In this document: positions 5,683 to 5,689 of the stretch, in pieces
How the letters are laid out: the number at the start of each line of letters is the position of its first letter
Numbering within the stretch: position 1 is the stretch's first letter
Source: an uncultured Prevotella sp.
GTDB taxonomy: Bacteria; Bacteroidota; Bacteroidia; Bacteroidales; Bacteroidaceae
Assembly: GCA_900546605.1 (NCBI GenBank)
Contig: URDV01000145.1
Coordinates: forward strand, 1-5,689
Direction of reading: 5' to 3'
DNA length: 5,689 nucleotides
Notes under the pieces: generated by a model
The model's database searches: none
What the model was told of the DNA's origin: nothing
What the model saw: only the letters and a program-made list of their open reading frames with translations
Position numbers and translations under genes: made by a program

Positions 5683-5689
5683 TCCTATT

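Larger units (their letters stand above)
5584..5689 (-). mobile_element. Group II intron, 3' end only (domains V-VI; rest beyond window)
   Basis: On the minus strand the window enters the intron at the end of domain IV, then runs through domain V (5682-5651), the linker GTGAGAGG, domain VI with a bulged A at 5590, and the 3' terminus CTACTCGAT, putting the intron/exon border near 5584. Group II introns are self-splicing retroelements that usually carry a reverse transcriptase/maturase ORF in domain IV; none of it is visible here. The triad CGC in domain V is typical of class IIC. The intron lies downstream of prfC in the opposite orientation, with 41 nt of 3' exon between its border and the prfC stop, so it interrupts no gene visible here. 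The exact border is inferred from the -7 branch-point spacing and my memory of related introns. Confidence 0.85.

Noticed and set aside
5640..5689. Second adapter remnant at the right end
   Set aside because: The end sequence is explained by the group II intron and does not resemble an Illumina adapter.

Overview
The window looks like a piece of a Bacteroidales chromosome, closest in style to Prevotella/Bacteroides. Four things suggest this: AT-rich DNA, no Shine-Dalgarno-like leaders, at least one good Bacteroidetes-type promoter (TTTG, 20-nt spacer, TAnnTTTG), and a DUF4924 gene, a family I know from Bacteroidetes. Most of it is housekeeping sequence. The two ends are the unusual parts.

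Left part (1-1490, minus strand). Bases 1-24 are not genomic: they match the 3' end of the Illumina TruSeq read-1 adapter exactly. They are fused to queD (6-carboxytetrahydropterin synthase, queuosine pathway), which is therefore cut just before its natural C-terminus. Upstream of queD, on the same strand, is a complete ROK-family sugar kinase (glucokinase-like). A perfect 13-bp inverted repeat lies between the two genes.

Middle (1491-3800, plus strand). A divergent intergenic region carries the promoter of an apparent operon: a LysE-family exporter (start corrected to 1692), then a DUF4924 protein 3 nt later, then rfbD (dTDP-4-dehydrorhamnose reductase) 15 nt later. The 173-nt gap before the next gene holds a long hairpin just after rfbD, a weak promoter candidate, a leader hairpin, and a 28-codon ORF whose stop overlaps the next start.

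Right part (3974-5689). prfC (peptide chain release factor 3) is complete. Just downstream, on the minus strand, is the 3' end of a group II intron: an intact domain V with a CGC catalytic triad, domain VI with a bulged adenosine at position -7, and a 3' boundary near 5584. The rest of the intron, including any reverse-transcriptase ORF, lies beyond 5689. Contigs often break in such multicopy elements, which may explain the end point. The domain VI region can also fold another way that hides the branch-point A. Read on the plus strand, that same alternative hairpin is better paired and could terminate prfC.

I did not find a wholly new biological system. The most notable items are the adapter chimera, the group II intron end with its two-way domain VI/terminator sequence, and the structured prfC leader.
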